From Candidatus Solibacter usitatus (lineage in GTDB: Bacteria; Acidobacteriota; Terriglobia; Bryobacterales; Bryobacteraceae), in assembly GCA_016185465.1 (NCBI GenBank), contig JACPNO010000036.1, forward strand, positions 1 through 64,000: DNA of 64,000 bases. Direction: 5' to 3'. Below, piece by piece: positions 53,669-62,063 of the stretch; the first letter of the stretch is position 1; each line of letters begins with the position of its first letter. The notes under the pieces were generated by a model, which was given only the letters and a program-made list of their open reading frames with translations, had not been told where the DNA came from and searched no databases. Both the position numbers and the translations under genes were made by a program.

Positions 53669-53669
<1 letters not shown>

Positions 53670-55165
53670 TGTTCCAAAAAATTCTCATTGCCAATCGAGG
53701 GGAAATCGCCGTGCGCATCATGCGTACGCTGCGCGAGATGGGGATCCGCACGGTCGCCGTGTATTCCGATGCGGACCGCGCCGCGGCCCACGTACGCTGG
53801 GCGGATGAAGCGTTCCATCTGGGACCTGCGCCGTCGAGAGAGAGCTATCTGCGCATCGACCGCATCCTGGAAGCGGCGTGCGCGCATGGCGCCGAAGCCA
53901 TTCATCCCGGCTACGGATTTCTGAGCGAAAATGCGGAATTCGCCGCGGCTTGCGAAAGCGCAGGGTTCGTGTTCATCGGCCCGCCGGCGGATTCCATTCG
54001 CAAGATGGGATCGAAAACCGCTGCGCGCGAGCTGGCGATTGCAGCGGGAGTTCCGGTGGTGCCGGGCATGCGTGATGGGGCGAAATCGCCTGCCGAAGCC
54101 GGCGTTTTTGCGCGAACCTGCGGCTATCCGGTCCTGTTGAAAGCGGTGGCGGGCGGCGGCGGCAAAGGCATGCGCCGCGTGGATCGCGATGAGGACTTGG
54201 AAGGAGCTTTTCGCGATGCGTCGAGCGAGGCCGGGCGCGCGTTCGGCGATGCTTCAGTTTACATCGAGAAGCTGATCGAAAATCCGCGCCACATCGAGAT
54301 TCAACTGCTCGGCGACAAGCACGGGCACATGATTCACCTGGGCGAGCGCGAATGCTCCATCCAGCGGCGGCATCAAAAAATTCTGGAAGAGTGCCCTTCG
54401 CCGCTGCTGGCGTCGAAGCCGGAGATGCGCCAAAAAATGGGCGAAGCGGCCATACGCGCGGCGCGCGCCGCCGGCTACTACAACGCGGGCACGGTCGAAT
54501 TTCTGGTCGAGCGCAACGAAAACTTCTACTTCCTGGAAATGAACACGCGCTTGCAGGTGGAGCATCCGGTGACCGAGCTGGTGACCGGCCTCGATCTGGT
54601 TCGCTGGCAGGTGGAAATTGCCGCGGGGGAAAAACTCACCATCGCGCAGGAAGACTTGGCCTGGCAGGGCGCGGCCATCGAATGCCGCGTATATGCGGAA
54701 GATCCCGACAACCAGTTTTTCCCGTCGGCGGGGAAAATCACTGGGCTGCATGAACCTGCTGGGCCAGGCGTGCGCCTGGATTCGGGAATTTATGACGGAT
54801 GGAACGTGCCTCTGGAGTACGATCCCATGCTGGCGAAACTGGCGGTGTGGGCGGGCACGCGCAACCACGCCATTGCACGCATGCGGCGCGCGATCGAGGA
54901 GTATCATGTTGCGGGCGTGCAGACGAATTTGAGTTTGTTTGCCGACTTGGTGAGCGACGAAGCGTTCGTGAGCGGCGACTTGCATACGGGATTCCTGGAA
55001 GAGTTTTTCCAACGGCGCAAGGCGTACGCCGCGGATGCGGATATCGAAGCGGTGGCTGCATTGGCGGCTCATGCGGCACGTCCCTTGACGAGGATAGAGA
55101 ATGGCCCGGCTGCCGCGCCTGCGTCGCGGTGGAAAGCGGCGGGCCGCGACGGATTGCTGCGATGA
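53669..55165 (+). CDS. accC: Biotin carboxylase (acetyl-CoA carboxylase subunit or homologue)
   Basis: MFQKILIANRGEIAVRIMRTLREMGIRTVAVYSDADRAAAHVRWADEAFHLGPAPSRESYL; LKAVAGGGGKGMRRV; FLEMNTRLQVEHPVTE. Confidence 0.92.
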
Positions 55166-55659
55166 GTTTCAACGTGCAAATCGATGGCCGCGAAACAACC
55201 CTCGACGTGCGCGAGAACGGAGCGGGGCGTGAGTTTCGCCTGGGCTCGGGGGAATGGCGGCGCGCGCAGGTGCTCGAAGTCGAGCCGGGCGTGTTTTCGA
55301 TTTTGCTCGATGGACGCAGCTACGAAGCTCGCGTGGAGAACGCGCAGGACGGCGCCGGGGTGACGATCGGCGGACGCCGGATGCGCGTCGAGCTGCAGGA
55401 TCCGCGCCGTGCCAATCGCCAGTCCGCGGGTCGTCGAACGGATGGGCCGCTGCAAGTGGCCGCGCCGATGCCGGGGAAAATCGTCCGATTCTTAGTTGCG
55501 CGGGGCGATGAGGTAGTCGCCGGCCAAGGCCTGGTGGTAATCGAAGCCATGAAGATGCAAAACGAGCTGAAGGCGGCGCGTCCGGGACTGGTGGCTGCCA
55601 TTCCCGTGCGCGAAGGTGAGACGGTAAGCGCGGGCGCGGTACTGGTAGTGATTGAGTAA
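55162..55659 (+). CDS. Biotin carboxyl carrier (biotin/lipoyl attachment) protein
   Basis: ATGA overlap with accC; APMPGKIVRFLVARGDEVVAGQGLVVIEAMKMQNELKAARPG (AMKM biotinylation motif). Confidence 0.92.
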   Translation: MSFNVQIDGRETTLDVRENGAGREFRLGSGEWRRAQVLEVEPGVFSILLDGRSYEARVENAQDGAGVTIGGRRMRVELQDPRRANRQSAGRRTDGPLQVAAPMPGKIVRFLVARGDEVVAGQGLVVIEAMKMQNELKAARPGLVAAIPVREGETVSAGAVLVVIE

Positions 55660-55674
55660 AGGATAATAGAGGGC

Positions 55675-56448
55675 ATGGCACAGGACATCTGCCCGCTCTG
55701 CAATGGTATCGGCTTTAAGATCCTGCTGCGCGACGGCATTTCCGGCGCAGAGCGTTGCGAGTGCGCGCTCGAAAGCCGCGCCGCGCGCCTGGAAGAGCAG
55801 GCAGGTATTCCGCTGCTGTATCAGAAAGCGTCGTTCGACAACTTCTCGACAACGTCTAAGGACAACGAGATGGCGCGGCGTGAGCTTTCCGAGATCCGCA
55901 TGATGGTGATGACGTACGCCAACAAATTTCCATCGGAAAGCCAGCCTGGATTGCTGCTCATCGGAGAGCCCGGAACCGGCAAGACGCACCTGGCCGTAGC
56001 AGCGCTGCGCCGCATCATCGACAAAGGTTTCCCCGGCCTGTTCTTCGATTACCAGAATCTGCTGGATCGCATCCGTTCCGGATACAACGCCGCGTCAGGC
56101 GCAAGCGACCGCGAAGCGTATCGTTTTGCCATGGACGCCGAAGTGCTGCTGCTCGACGATTTGGGCGCGCACCGGGTTACGGAGTGGGTGGAGGACACGA
56201 TCACGTCCATCATCACCTATCGATGCAATAACAAGAAGCCGCTTATCGCCACCACGAATCTGCCGGATGCGGATGCCGGTGACGCGATCGTGCGGCGGTC
56301 GCCGGATACCGCCGGGCAGATCGAATACCGCACGACGCTGGCCGATCGCATCGGCGGGCGCGCCCGTTCCCGCCTGTTTGAAATGTGCCGGGTGGTGAAA
56401 ATGCCGCTGGTGGAAGATTACCGGCTCCGCAAAAGCGCCGCGATGTGA
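55675..56448 (+). CDS. DnaC/IstB-like ATP-binding protein
   Basis: CPLCNGIGFKILLRDGISGAERCECALESR zinc motif; GLLLIGEPGTGKTHLAVAALRRII; EVLLLDDLGAHRVTEW. Confidence 0.85.
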   Translation: MAQDICPLCNGIGFKILLRDGISGAERCECALESRAARLEEQAGIPLLYQKASFDNFSTTSKDNEMARRELSEIRMMVMTYANKFPSESQPGLLLIGEPGTGKTHLAVAALRRIIDKGFPGLFFDYQNLLDRIRSGYNAASGASDREAYRFAMDAEVLLLDDLGAHRVTEWVEDTITSIITYRCNNKKPLIATTNLPDADAGDAIVRRSPDTAGQIEYRTTLADRIGGRARSRLFEMCRVVKMPLVEDYRLRKSAAM

Positions 56449-58724
56449 TGCGCCTCCTGGCCTTGCTCCTGGCGGTCTCGGGCTTGGCAGTGGCGGCGGA
56501 AGCCCCGGCGTTCGTCGAGGCCGCCGAATTTCCCTACTATCAATTCCCCCAGCCGCTGTGGGAGCGCGAGCTGGTGTGGCTCAAGAATCTTGGCATCGAT
56601 ACCGTGGTGTTTTCCATCCCGTGGAACTGGCATCGGATGGAAGGCGGCGAGTTGGATTTGACGGGGCGCACCAGTCCGCGGCGGGACCTCATCGGTTTCG
56701 TCAGGCTGCTTAAGCGAGTGGGGCTGCATGCGTGGATCCGGCCGCTGGGCCCGGTGAAGGGCTGGGTGAACGACGGCTTTCCGCCGGGCGCCGGGCCGGA
56801 TCGTCAAGCATGGCTCCAGCCTTTGCAACAAGCCTTGGCTTCGCAGCTCTCGGTTCACGGCGGCCCAATTTCTTTGGTGGAAGGCGGCGCGGGTTTCGAC
56901 GTGCCCATGCCACCGGCGCCCATCACGCGCGTTTCAATAACGGACCCCGCCGCGCTGGTGCGCAGCCGGGATGCGATGGCGCTGGGGCGCGGGGCGTTGA
57001 TTTGGGAGAACATCGAAGACTCGCTGACTCCCCCAGGATGGGAAATTCCTGGTGGCCAGCTGTTCCAGCGCGGCGCGATTTCCTTTGCCGGCGACGAACG
57101 CGCGAATGTGGCAGCGCTGCGAAGCGGCGCGTTGCTGGCGAGATATTGGCGGCCGGTTCTGGGGACTGAACCGCACGCCGTTCGGCCAGCCGAGGGGCAC
57201 CTGCCGGCGGGCGTCAGCGCACACCAGTTGATTTCGCCCGAAGGCGCAACCGTGGTGAGCGTGGTGAATCAAAGCGGCACGCCATTTCACGGACAACTGC
57301 GCGCGTATTATCCACCGTTGAAGCGCGCCATCATGCTGCCGATGGTGACCGTGCCCACCGGCGCCGCGCTGTGGATTCCGGTAGCGCTGCCGCTCTCCGA
57401 AGCCGCTTTTTGCCGCGATTGCAGCACCTTTAGCAAGAGCGACCAAATCGTTTACGCCACCGCGGAACTGACTGCGGTCGAGTATGAAAACGGGATTCTC
57501 GCTATGGAATTTGAAGCGATCTCGCCCGGCGAAGTAGTGCTGCAGCTGGCGCGGCAGCCGAACGGGCCGCTGCTCGCGGCTGGGCGTCCGGTGAAATTCG
57601 ACTGGGACGAAAAAACTTCGCGCGCGCGTTTGCCGGTGCCCGCCGGCAAGGCCCCGCTCTACCGGGTGCGCATCGGTCTGGCCATTCAGGCGCCGGAGGC
57701 ATCCGGATTTTTCGTGAATGCCACCCGTCTGATACTGGGGAAAAACAATCACGTTGCGGCGTCGTATTCCTCCGAAGAAGTAGCCCAGCGATCCCGGCTG
57801 CGCGTTCCGGAAAATTTTCAAGCCACAGCCGATCCCAAAGCTTCCACGGAAATCGACTATCAGGTGCGCGTGCCCGCCACCATGCTGCACGGCGAGTGGG
57901 CGGATTTCGCGCTGGAGGCCGACGGCGTTCTGCTGAGCCGGGCCCACTTGCAAGTGCTGCGGCCCGCTTCGCTGCGCGTGCGCGAAGCGATGAGTCTGCA
58001 TTTCGGCGGGCAAGCCGAGCTGGCGGTGGCGCCGCCCATCGTGCCCGTCGACGCGGGCGCAGGCCGGAATCTCACAGTGACCATCCGCAATAACTTTCCG
58101 GAAATCCGCAACTATGTTTTGGAGGCCCAGGGCGAAGGCTTCCAATTCTTCCCGCCGCGTTCGGAAATTTCCATCGGCGCCAGCATGGAGCGCGACATTG
58201 ACGTGCGAGTCTTCGCCAACGACAAGACGGCCGGACTTCGTCCCTGGCGGCTGCGCTTGAGCGGCTCGGCGGACGTGGATCTCCCGGTGCGCTTCGTGGT
58301 GATCCCGCGCAATGAGGCGGTGGCGTATTCCACCGATCTGGATGGCGATGGCTCCCCCGAATGGATTCTGGAAAATCAGCGTGTGCGCGCCGTGTTCAGC
58401 GAGCAGAACGGCGGACGCTGGCTGGAGTTTGTCTGGAAAGATTCCGGGCTCAATGTGCTTCCCGAAGATGGCGCGATGGCGGGGAGCGGGCCGGTTGAGA
58501 TCACGTTCGAAAACAATCACAGCGAAGCGCGGCTGGTGATGCGCGGGAAAGACTGGCGGCGAGTGGTGCGCATTGCGGGCGCGCGTCCGGAGGTGGTGTT
58601 TGAACAATCGACAGCCCTGCCGGCGGATGCGGCGCGCGCCGAGAAGCGCAACGAAGTGATCTTCCGCGTGACACGCGATTCCACCGAGCGCGCCGTGTAT
58701 TCGCTCGAGCCGGCCGAGCGGTAA
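56448..58724 (+). CDS. Secreted glycosidase-like protein (GH35/42-type barrel N-terminus) lacking the usual catalytic NE motif
   Basis: Signal peptide; FPYYQFPQPLWERELVWLKNLGIDTVVFSIPWNWHRMEGGELDLTGRTSPRRDLIGFVRLLKRVGLHAWIRPLGPVKGWVNDGFPPG. Confidence 0.65.
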   Translation: MRLLALLLAVSGLAVAAEAPAFVEAAEFPYYQFPQPLWERELVWLKNLGIDTVVFSIPWNWHRMEGGELDLTGRTSPRRDLIGFVRLLKRVGLHAWIRPLGPVKGWVNDGFPPGAGPDRQAWLQPLQQALASQLSVHGGPISLVEGGAGFDVPMPPAPITRVSITDPAALVRSRDAMALGRGALIWENIEDSLTPPGWEIPGGQLFQRGAISFAGDERANVAALRSGALLARYWRPVLGTEPHAVRPAEGHLPAGVSAHQLISPEGATVVSVVNQSGTPFHGQLRAYYPPLKRAIMLPMVTVPTGAALWIPVALPLSEAAFCRDCSTFSKSDQIVYATAELTAVEYENGILAMEFEAISPGEVVLQLARQPNGPLLAAGRPVKFDWDEKTSRARLPVPAGKAPLYRVRIGLAIQAPEASGFFVNATRLILGKNNHVAASYSSEEVAQRSRLRVPENFQATADPKASTEIDYQVRVPATMLHGEWADFALEADGVLLSRAHLQVLRPASLRVREAMSLHFGGQAELAVAPPIVPVDAGAGRNLTVTIRNNFPEIRNYVLEAQGEGFQFFPPRSEISIGASMERDIDVRVFANDKTAGLRPWRLRLSGSADVDLPVRFVVIPRNEAVAYSTDLDGDGSPEWILENQRVRAVFSEQNGGRWLEFVWKDSGLNVLPEDGAMAGSGPVEITFENNHSEARLVMRGKDWRRVVRIAGARPEVVFEQSTALPADAARAEKRNEVIFRVTRDSTERAVYSLEPAER

Positions 58725-58754
58725 ACTCCGCTATACTGAAATCGTACCCGCCTC

Positions 58755-60275
58755 ATGGCGCTGTTCAAGACCCGCAGCGCCGCCGTTTATGGCATCGATG
58801 CTCATCTGATCGATGTCGAAGTCGACATGTACAAGTCTGGCGCGGCGCGCGATTTCATTACCGTCGGCATGCCCGATACCGCTGTGCGCGAGAGCCGCGA
58901 GCGCATCAAGAGCGCGCTCATCAACTCCGGTTTCGGCTATCCCAACAAAGCTGTCACCATCAATCTGGCGCCAGCCAACGTGCGCAAAGAGGGCGCGGGA
59001 TTTGATTTGCCGATGGCGATCGGCATTCTGGGCGCGATGGGCGCGGTCTCTGGCGTGGATCAGCATCTGCTGGTGGGCGAGTTGTCGCTCGATGGCTCCA
59101 TCCGCCCCGTGCGCGGCGCGCTCTCGGTCGCGGTGTGCGCTGCGCGGCAAGGGATCGCGAATCTGATCCTGCCCTGGGACAATGCGGCCGAGGCTGCGGT
59201 GGTGGAGGGTGTGCGCGTGTTTGGTGTGCGGCATCTGGCGGAAGTTGTCGCATTGATTGCCCGGCCGGAAACATTTTCGCCCGCCGTGCCGCCCGATGTG
59301 TCCGACGCCACGCGCGAAGCTTCCGCTTTCGATTTCCAGGACGTGAAAGGCCAGGGCACGGCCAAGCGCGCGCTGCAGGTGGCGGCGGCCGGCGGGCACA
59401 ACGTGCTGATGATCGGGCCGCCGGGATCGGGCAAGACCATGTTGGCCAAGCGGCTGGCGGGCGTTTTGCCGGCGCTCACGTTCGCGGAAGGGATCGAGAC
59501 CACTAAGATTCACAGCATTGCCGGATTGCTGCCGGCGGGCTCGGGGCTGCTGCGCGAGCGCCCGTTCCGCGAGCCGCACCACACCATCTCGGACGCCGCG
59601 TTGATCGGCGGCGGGTCGGGCGCGCCGCGGCCGGGCGAGGTCAGTCTGGCTCATAACGGGCTGCTCTTTCTGGACGAATTTCCCGAATTTCCCCGCAACG
59701 TGCTGGAGCTGCTGCGCCAGCCGCTGGAGGATTCTTCGGTCACCATCGCTCGCGCCAATATGACGCTTTCGTTTCCGTCGAACTTCATGCTGGTGGCGGC
59801 CATGAACCCGTGCCCGTGCGGATTCTACGGCGATACCACACGCGAGTGCCGCTGCACGCCGGCGATTATTCAGCGCTACCTGGCCAAGATCAGCGGCCCG
59901 CTGCTGGACCGCATCGATATTCATATCGAGGTGCCCGCCGTGCCGTACCGCGAGCTGCGCTCGAATGGCGCGACCGAATCGTCGGCGGCGATCCGGGTTC
60001 GCGTGGACCGGGCAAGGGCAGTGCAGCAGGCACGCGGACACTACAACGCGCGCATGCCGGCGCGGCTGATCCGCAAGCAGTGCGCCCTCGATGAGGCCGG
60101 CGAGCGCACGCTCGAAATGGCAGTGCGCAAGATGGGCCTGAGCGCCCGCGCGCATGACCGCATTCTGAAAGTGGCGCGCACGATTGCCGATCTGGACGAA
60201 TCCGCATGTGTCACGGCGAAGCATTTGGCGGAGGCGGTGCAATACAGGAGCCTGGACCGGAATTACTGGACGTGA
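58755..60275 (+). CDS. comM: YifB/ComM-family Mg-chelatase-like AAA ATPase
   Basis: VEVDMYKSGAARDFITVGMPDTAVRESRERIKSALINSGFGYP; NVLMIGPPGSGKTMLAKRLAGVLP; AAMNPCPCGFYGD. Confidence 0.95.
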   Translation: MALFKTRSAAVYGIDAHLIDVEVDMYKSGAARDFITVGMPDTAVRESRERIKSALINSGFGYPNKAVTINLAPANVRKEGAGFDLPMAIGILGAMGAVSGVDQHLLVGELSLDGSIRPVRGALSVAVCAARQGIANLILPWDNAAEAAVVEGVRVFGVRHLAEVVALIARPETFSPAVPPDVSDATREASAFDFQDVKGQGTAKRALQVAAAGGHNVLMIGPPGSGKTMLAKRLAGVLPALTFAEGIETTKIHSIAGLLPAGSGLLRERPFREPHHTISDAALIGGGSGAPRPGEVSLAHNGLLFLDEFPEFPRNVLELLRQPLEDSSVTIARANMTLSFPSNFMLVAAMNPCPCGFYGDTTRECRCTPAIIQRYLAKISGPLLDRIDIHIEVPAVPYRELRSNGATESSAAIRVRVDRARAVQQARGHYNARMPARLIRKQCALDEAGERTLEMAVRKMGLSARAHDRILKVARTIADLDESACVTAKHLAEAVQYRSLDRNYWT

Positions 60276-60390
60276 GTGCCCGAATGGTCGCTATTACGAT
60301 CAGAAGAAGGTCGTCGTCTATCTAGGCGGAAGTGCTATCGTAACAGTAACGGTATACGCATTCTACGGCCGTTGGATGGCTGAGTCATGA
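60276..60390 (+). pseudogene. C-terminal remnant of DUF4258-type protein
   Basis: PNGRYYDQKKVVVYLGGSAIVTVTVYAFYGRWMAES* resembles the end of DUF4258; N-terminal half missing directly after the comM stop; ATGA overlap with DUF2283 gene. Confidence 0.6.
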
Positions 60391-60593
60391 AGATCACATA
60401 CCATGAAAAGCACGACCTGCTTTATATTCGCCTGGACGAGACGCCTCAGCAGGTCACGAATCGGCAGGCGAATGAAGATGTCGTGCTCGATTTGGGAGCC
60501 GATGACCGAATTGTCGGCATTGAGATTTTAGACGCATCCAAACGGCTGCGGCTGGATCAGCTTCTCACGCTCGAATATCAGCAAACAGCATAG
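60387..60593 (+). CDS. DUF2283 domain protein
   Basis: MKITYHEKHDLLYIRLDETPQQVTNRQANEDVVLDLGADDRIVGIEILDASKRL. Confidence 0.9.
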   Translation: MKITYHEKHDLLYIRLDETPQQVTNRQANEDVVLDLGADDRIVGIEILDASKRLRLDQLLTLEYQQTA

Positions 60594-60607
60594 CCTGTTC
60601 CAGCATC

Positions 60608-61243
60608 TTGATTCAATCTCCCGCAACCCTGCTACCCGCCCTCCTCCAGGGCTTTGGCATAGGCGCCGGCCTGATCATCGCCATCGGCGCGCAAAACGCA
60701 TTCGTGCTCCGCCAAGGCCTTGAGCGGCGTCACGTCTTCGCCACTGCGGCCATCTGCACGTTGTGCGACATGACGCTGATCGCTTTAGGCGTGGGCGGGA
60801 TGGGCTCGCTGGTGACGCGGCTGCCGGCGCTCTCGGCGGCTGCGTCCTGGGGAGGCGCGGCGTTTCTGCTGCTCTATGGCGCGCGCTCGTTCCGCGCGGC
60901 GTGGGCTCCGGGCGCGCTGTCCACTGCCGGCGCAGCCGACCCGCCCGCGCTCGGGGCCACGCTGCTGGCGGCGCTGGGATTCAGCCTTCTCAATCCGCAC
61001 GTCTATCTGGACACGGTGGTGCTGATCGGCAGTGTGGGCGCGCGGTTTCCTCCGGATCAGCGCATTGGCTTTGCAGCCGGCGCCATGCTGGCTTCCACGG
61101 TTTGGTTTTTCGGATTGGCGTATGGCGCGGCGCAGCTGGCTCCGCTGTTCCGTCGCCCGGCGGCGTGGCGCGTGCTCGACGTCGTGATCGGCGTGACCAT
61201 GTGGGCCATTGCAATCTCGCTCATCCGCCATGCCCTGCGCTGA
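60608..61243 (+). CDS. LysE/ArgO-family amino acid exporter
   Basis: GFGIGAGLIIAIGAQNAFVLRQGLERRHVFATAAICTLCDMTLIALGVGGMGSLV; FSLLNPHVYLDTVVLIGSVGA. Confidence 0.94.
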   Translation: MIQSPATLLPALLQGFGIGAGLIIAIGAQNAFVLRQGLERRHVFATAAICTLCDMTLIALGVGGMGSLVTRLPALSAAASWGGAAFLLLYGARSFRAAWAPGALSTAGAADPPALGATLLAALGFSLLNPHVYLDTVVLIGSVGARFPPDQRIGFAAGAMLASTVWFFGLAYGAAQLAPLFRRPAAWRVLDVVIGVTMWAIAISLIRHALR

Positions 61244-61263
61244 CATTTGCTATTCTTGCTCCC

Positions 61264-61920
61264 ATGCGATGGACACTGGCAGCTCTACTTTTCGCGGCGG
61301 GCGCGCTTCCGGCTCAGGACACACCGGTCAAAATCGACAACGACCAGGTGCGCGTGCTCTTCGCAACCTCCAAGCCGCACGTGAAGGGACCGATGCACGA
61401 GCATAAGGACAATCGCGTGATGATTTATCTCGACGCCGGGAGCCAGACGCTGACCGATCCGGCGGGCAAAGCCACGCCATCGCACTGGAAAGCCGGTGAA
61501 GTTTTGTGGAGCCCCGGCGGCGGGCTGCATACTAGCGAAAATACCAGCGATAAAGCGTATCGAATTGTCGAAATCGAATTGAAAAAGCAGCCAACTGGCG
61601 AGGCCGCGCCAGCATCGGCCCTCGATCCCGTCAAATTGGACCCGACGCATTATCGCGTGGAACTGGAGAATGCCCAGGTCCGGGTGGTGCGCGCCCGTTA
61701 TGGACCACACGAAAAAGGGCCGATGCACGAGCATGGCGCCAATCGCGTGGTGGTATTTCTGACCGACCAGAACGTCCATGCCACGCTGCCCGGCGGCGGG
61801 ACCCAGGAAGTGCGTGGATCGGCCGGTGAAGTCCGCTGGGCAGGCGCCGCGAAACATCAGGAAGTGAACCTGAGCGACCAGGCTTTTGAAGTCATCTCGG
61901 TTGAGCTAAAAACGCGATAG
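61264..61920 (+). CDS. Double-cupin secreted protein
   Basis: Signal MRWTLAALLFAAGALPAQD; duplicated cupin motif KGPMHEHKDNRVMIYLD... and KGPMHEHGANRVVVFLT.... Confidence 0.85.
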   Translation: MRWTLAALLFAAGALPAQDTPVKIDNDQVRVLFATSKPHVKGPMHEHKDNRVMIYLDAGSQTLTDPAGKATPSHWKAGEVLWSPGGGLHTSENTSDKAYRIVEIELKKQPTGEAAPASALDPVKLDPTHYRVELENAQVRVVRARYGPHEKGPMHEHGANRVVVFLTDQNVHATLPGGGTQEVRGSAGEVRWAGAAKHQEVNLSDQAFEVISVELKTR

Positions 61921-62004
61921 CGCGGCAGGCCTTCCCAGAGTTAACAAAACGCTGCTTTCTGTCGTAAATCATCTTTAAATCCAAAGCTTATTTACTGATT
62001 TTTG

Positions 62005-62026
62005 GTGGATTTACGCGTAAATCCAC
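62005..62026. promoter_or_regulatory. 22-bp perfect palindrome upstream of the TonB-domain gene
   Basis: GTGGATTTACGCGTAAATCCAC, 2 bp upstream of a TATTAT -10-like hexamer (62029-62034). Confidence 0.65.
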
Positions 62027-62063
62027 GATATTATGGGCCAAATGCTGAGGAGGATATAGATTC

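Noticed and set aside
56934-58607. 557-aa minus-strand ORF
   Set aside because: Shadow ORF antisense to the glycosidase-like gene; His/Arg-rich with no family signature.
58731-60242. 503-aa minus-strand ORF
   Set aside because: Shadow ORF antisense to comM.
60763-61920. 385-aa ORF containing the double cupin
   Set aside because: The first about 167 residues are an out-of-frame reading of the LysE-type gene; true start is ATG 61264 with a signal peptide.
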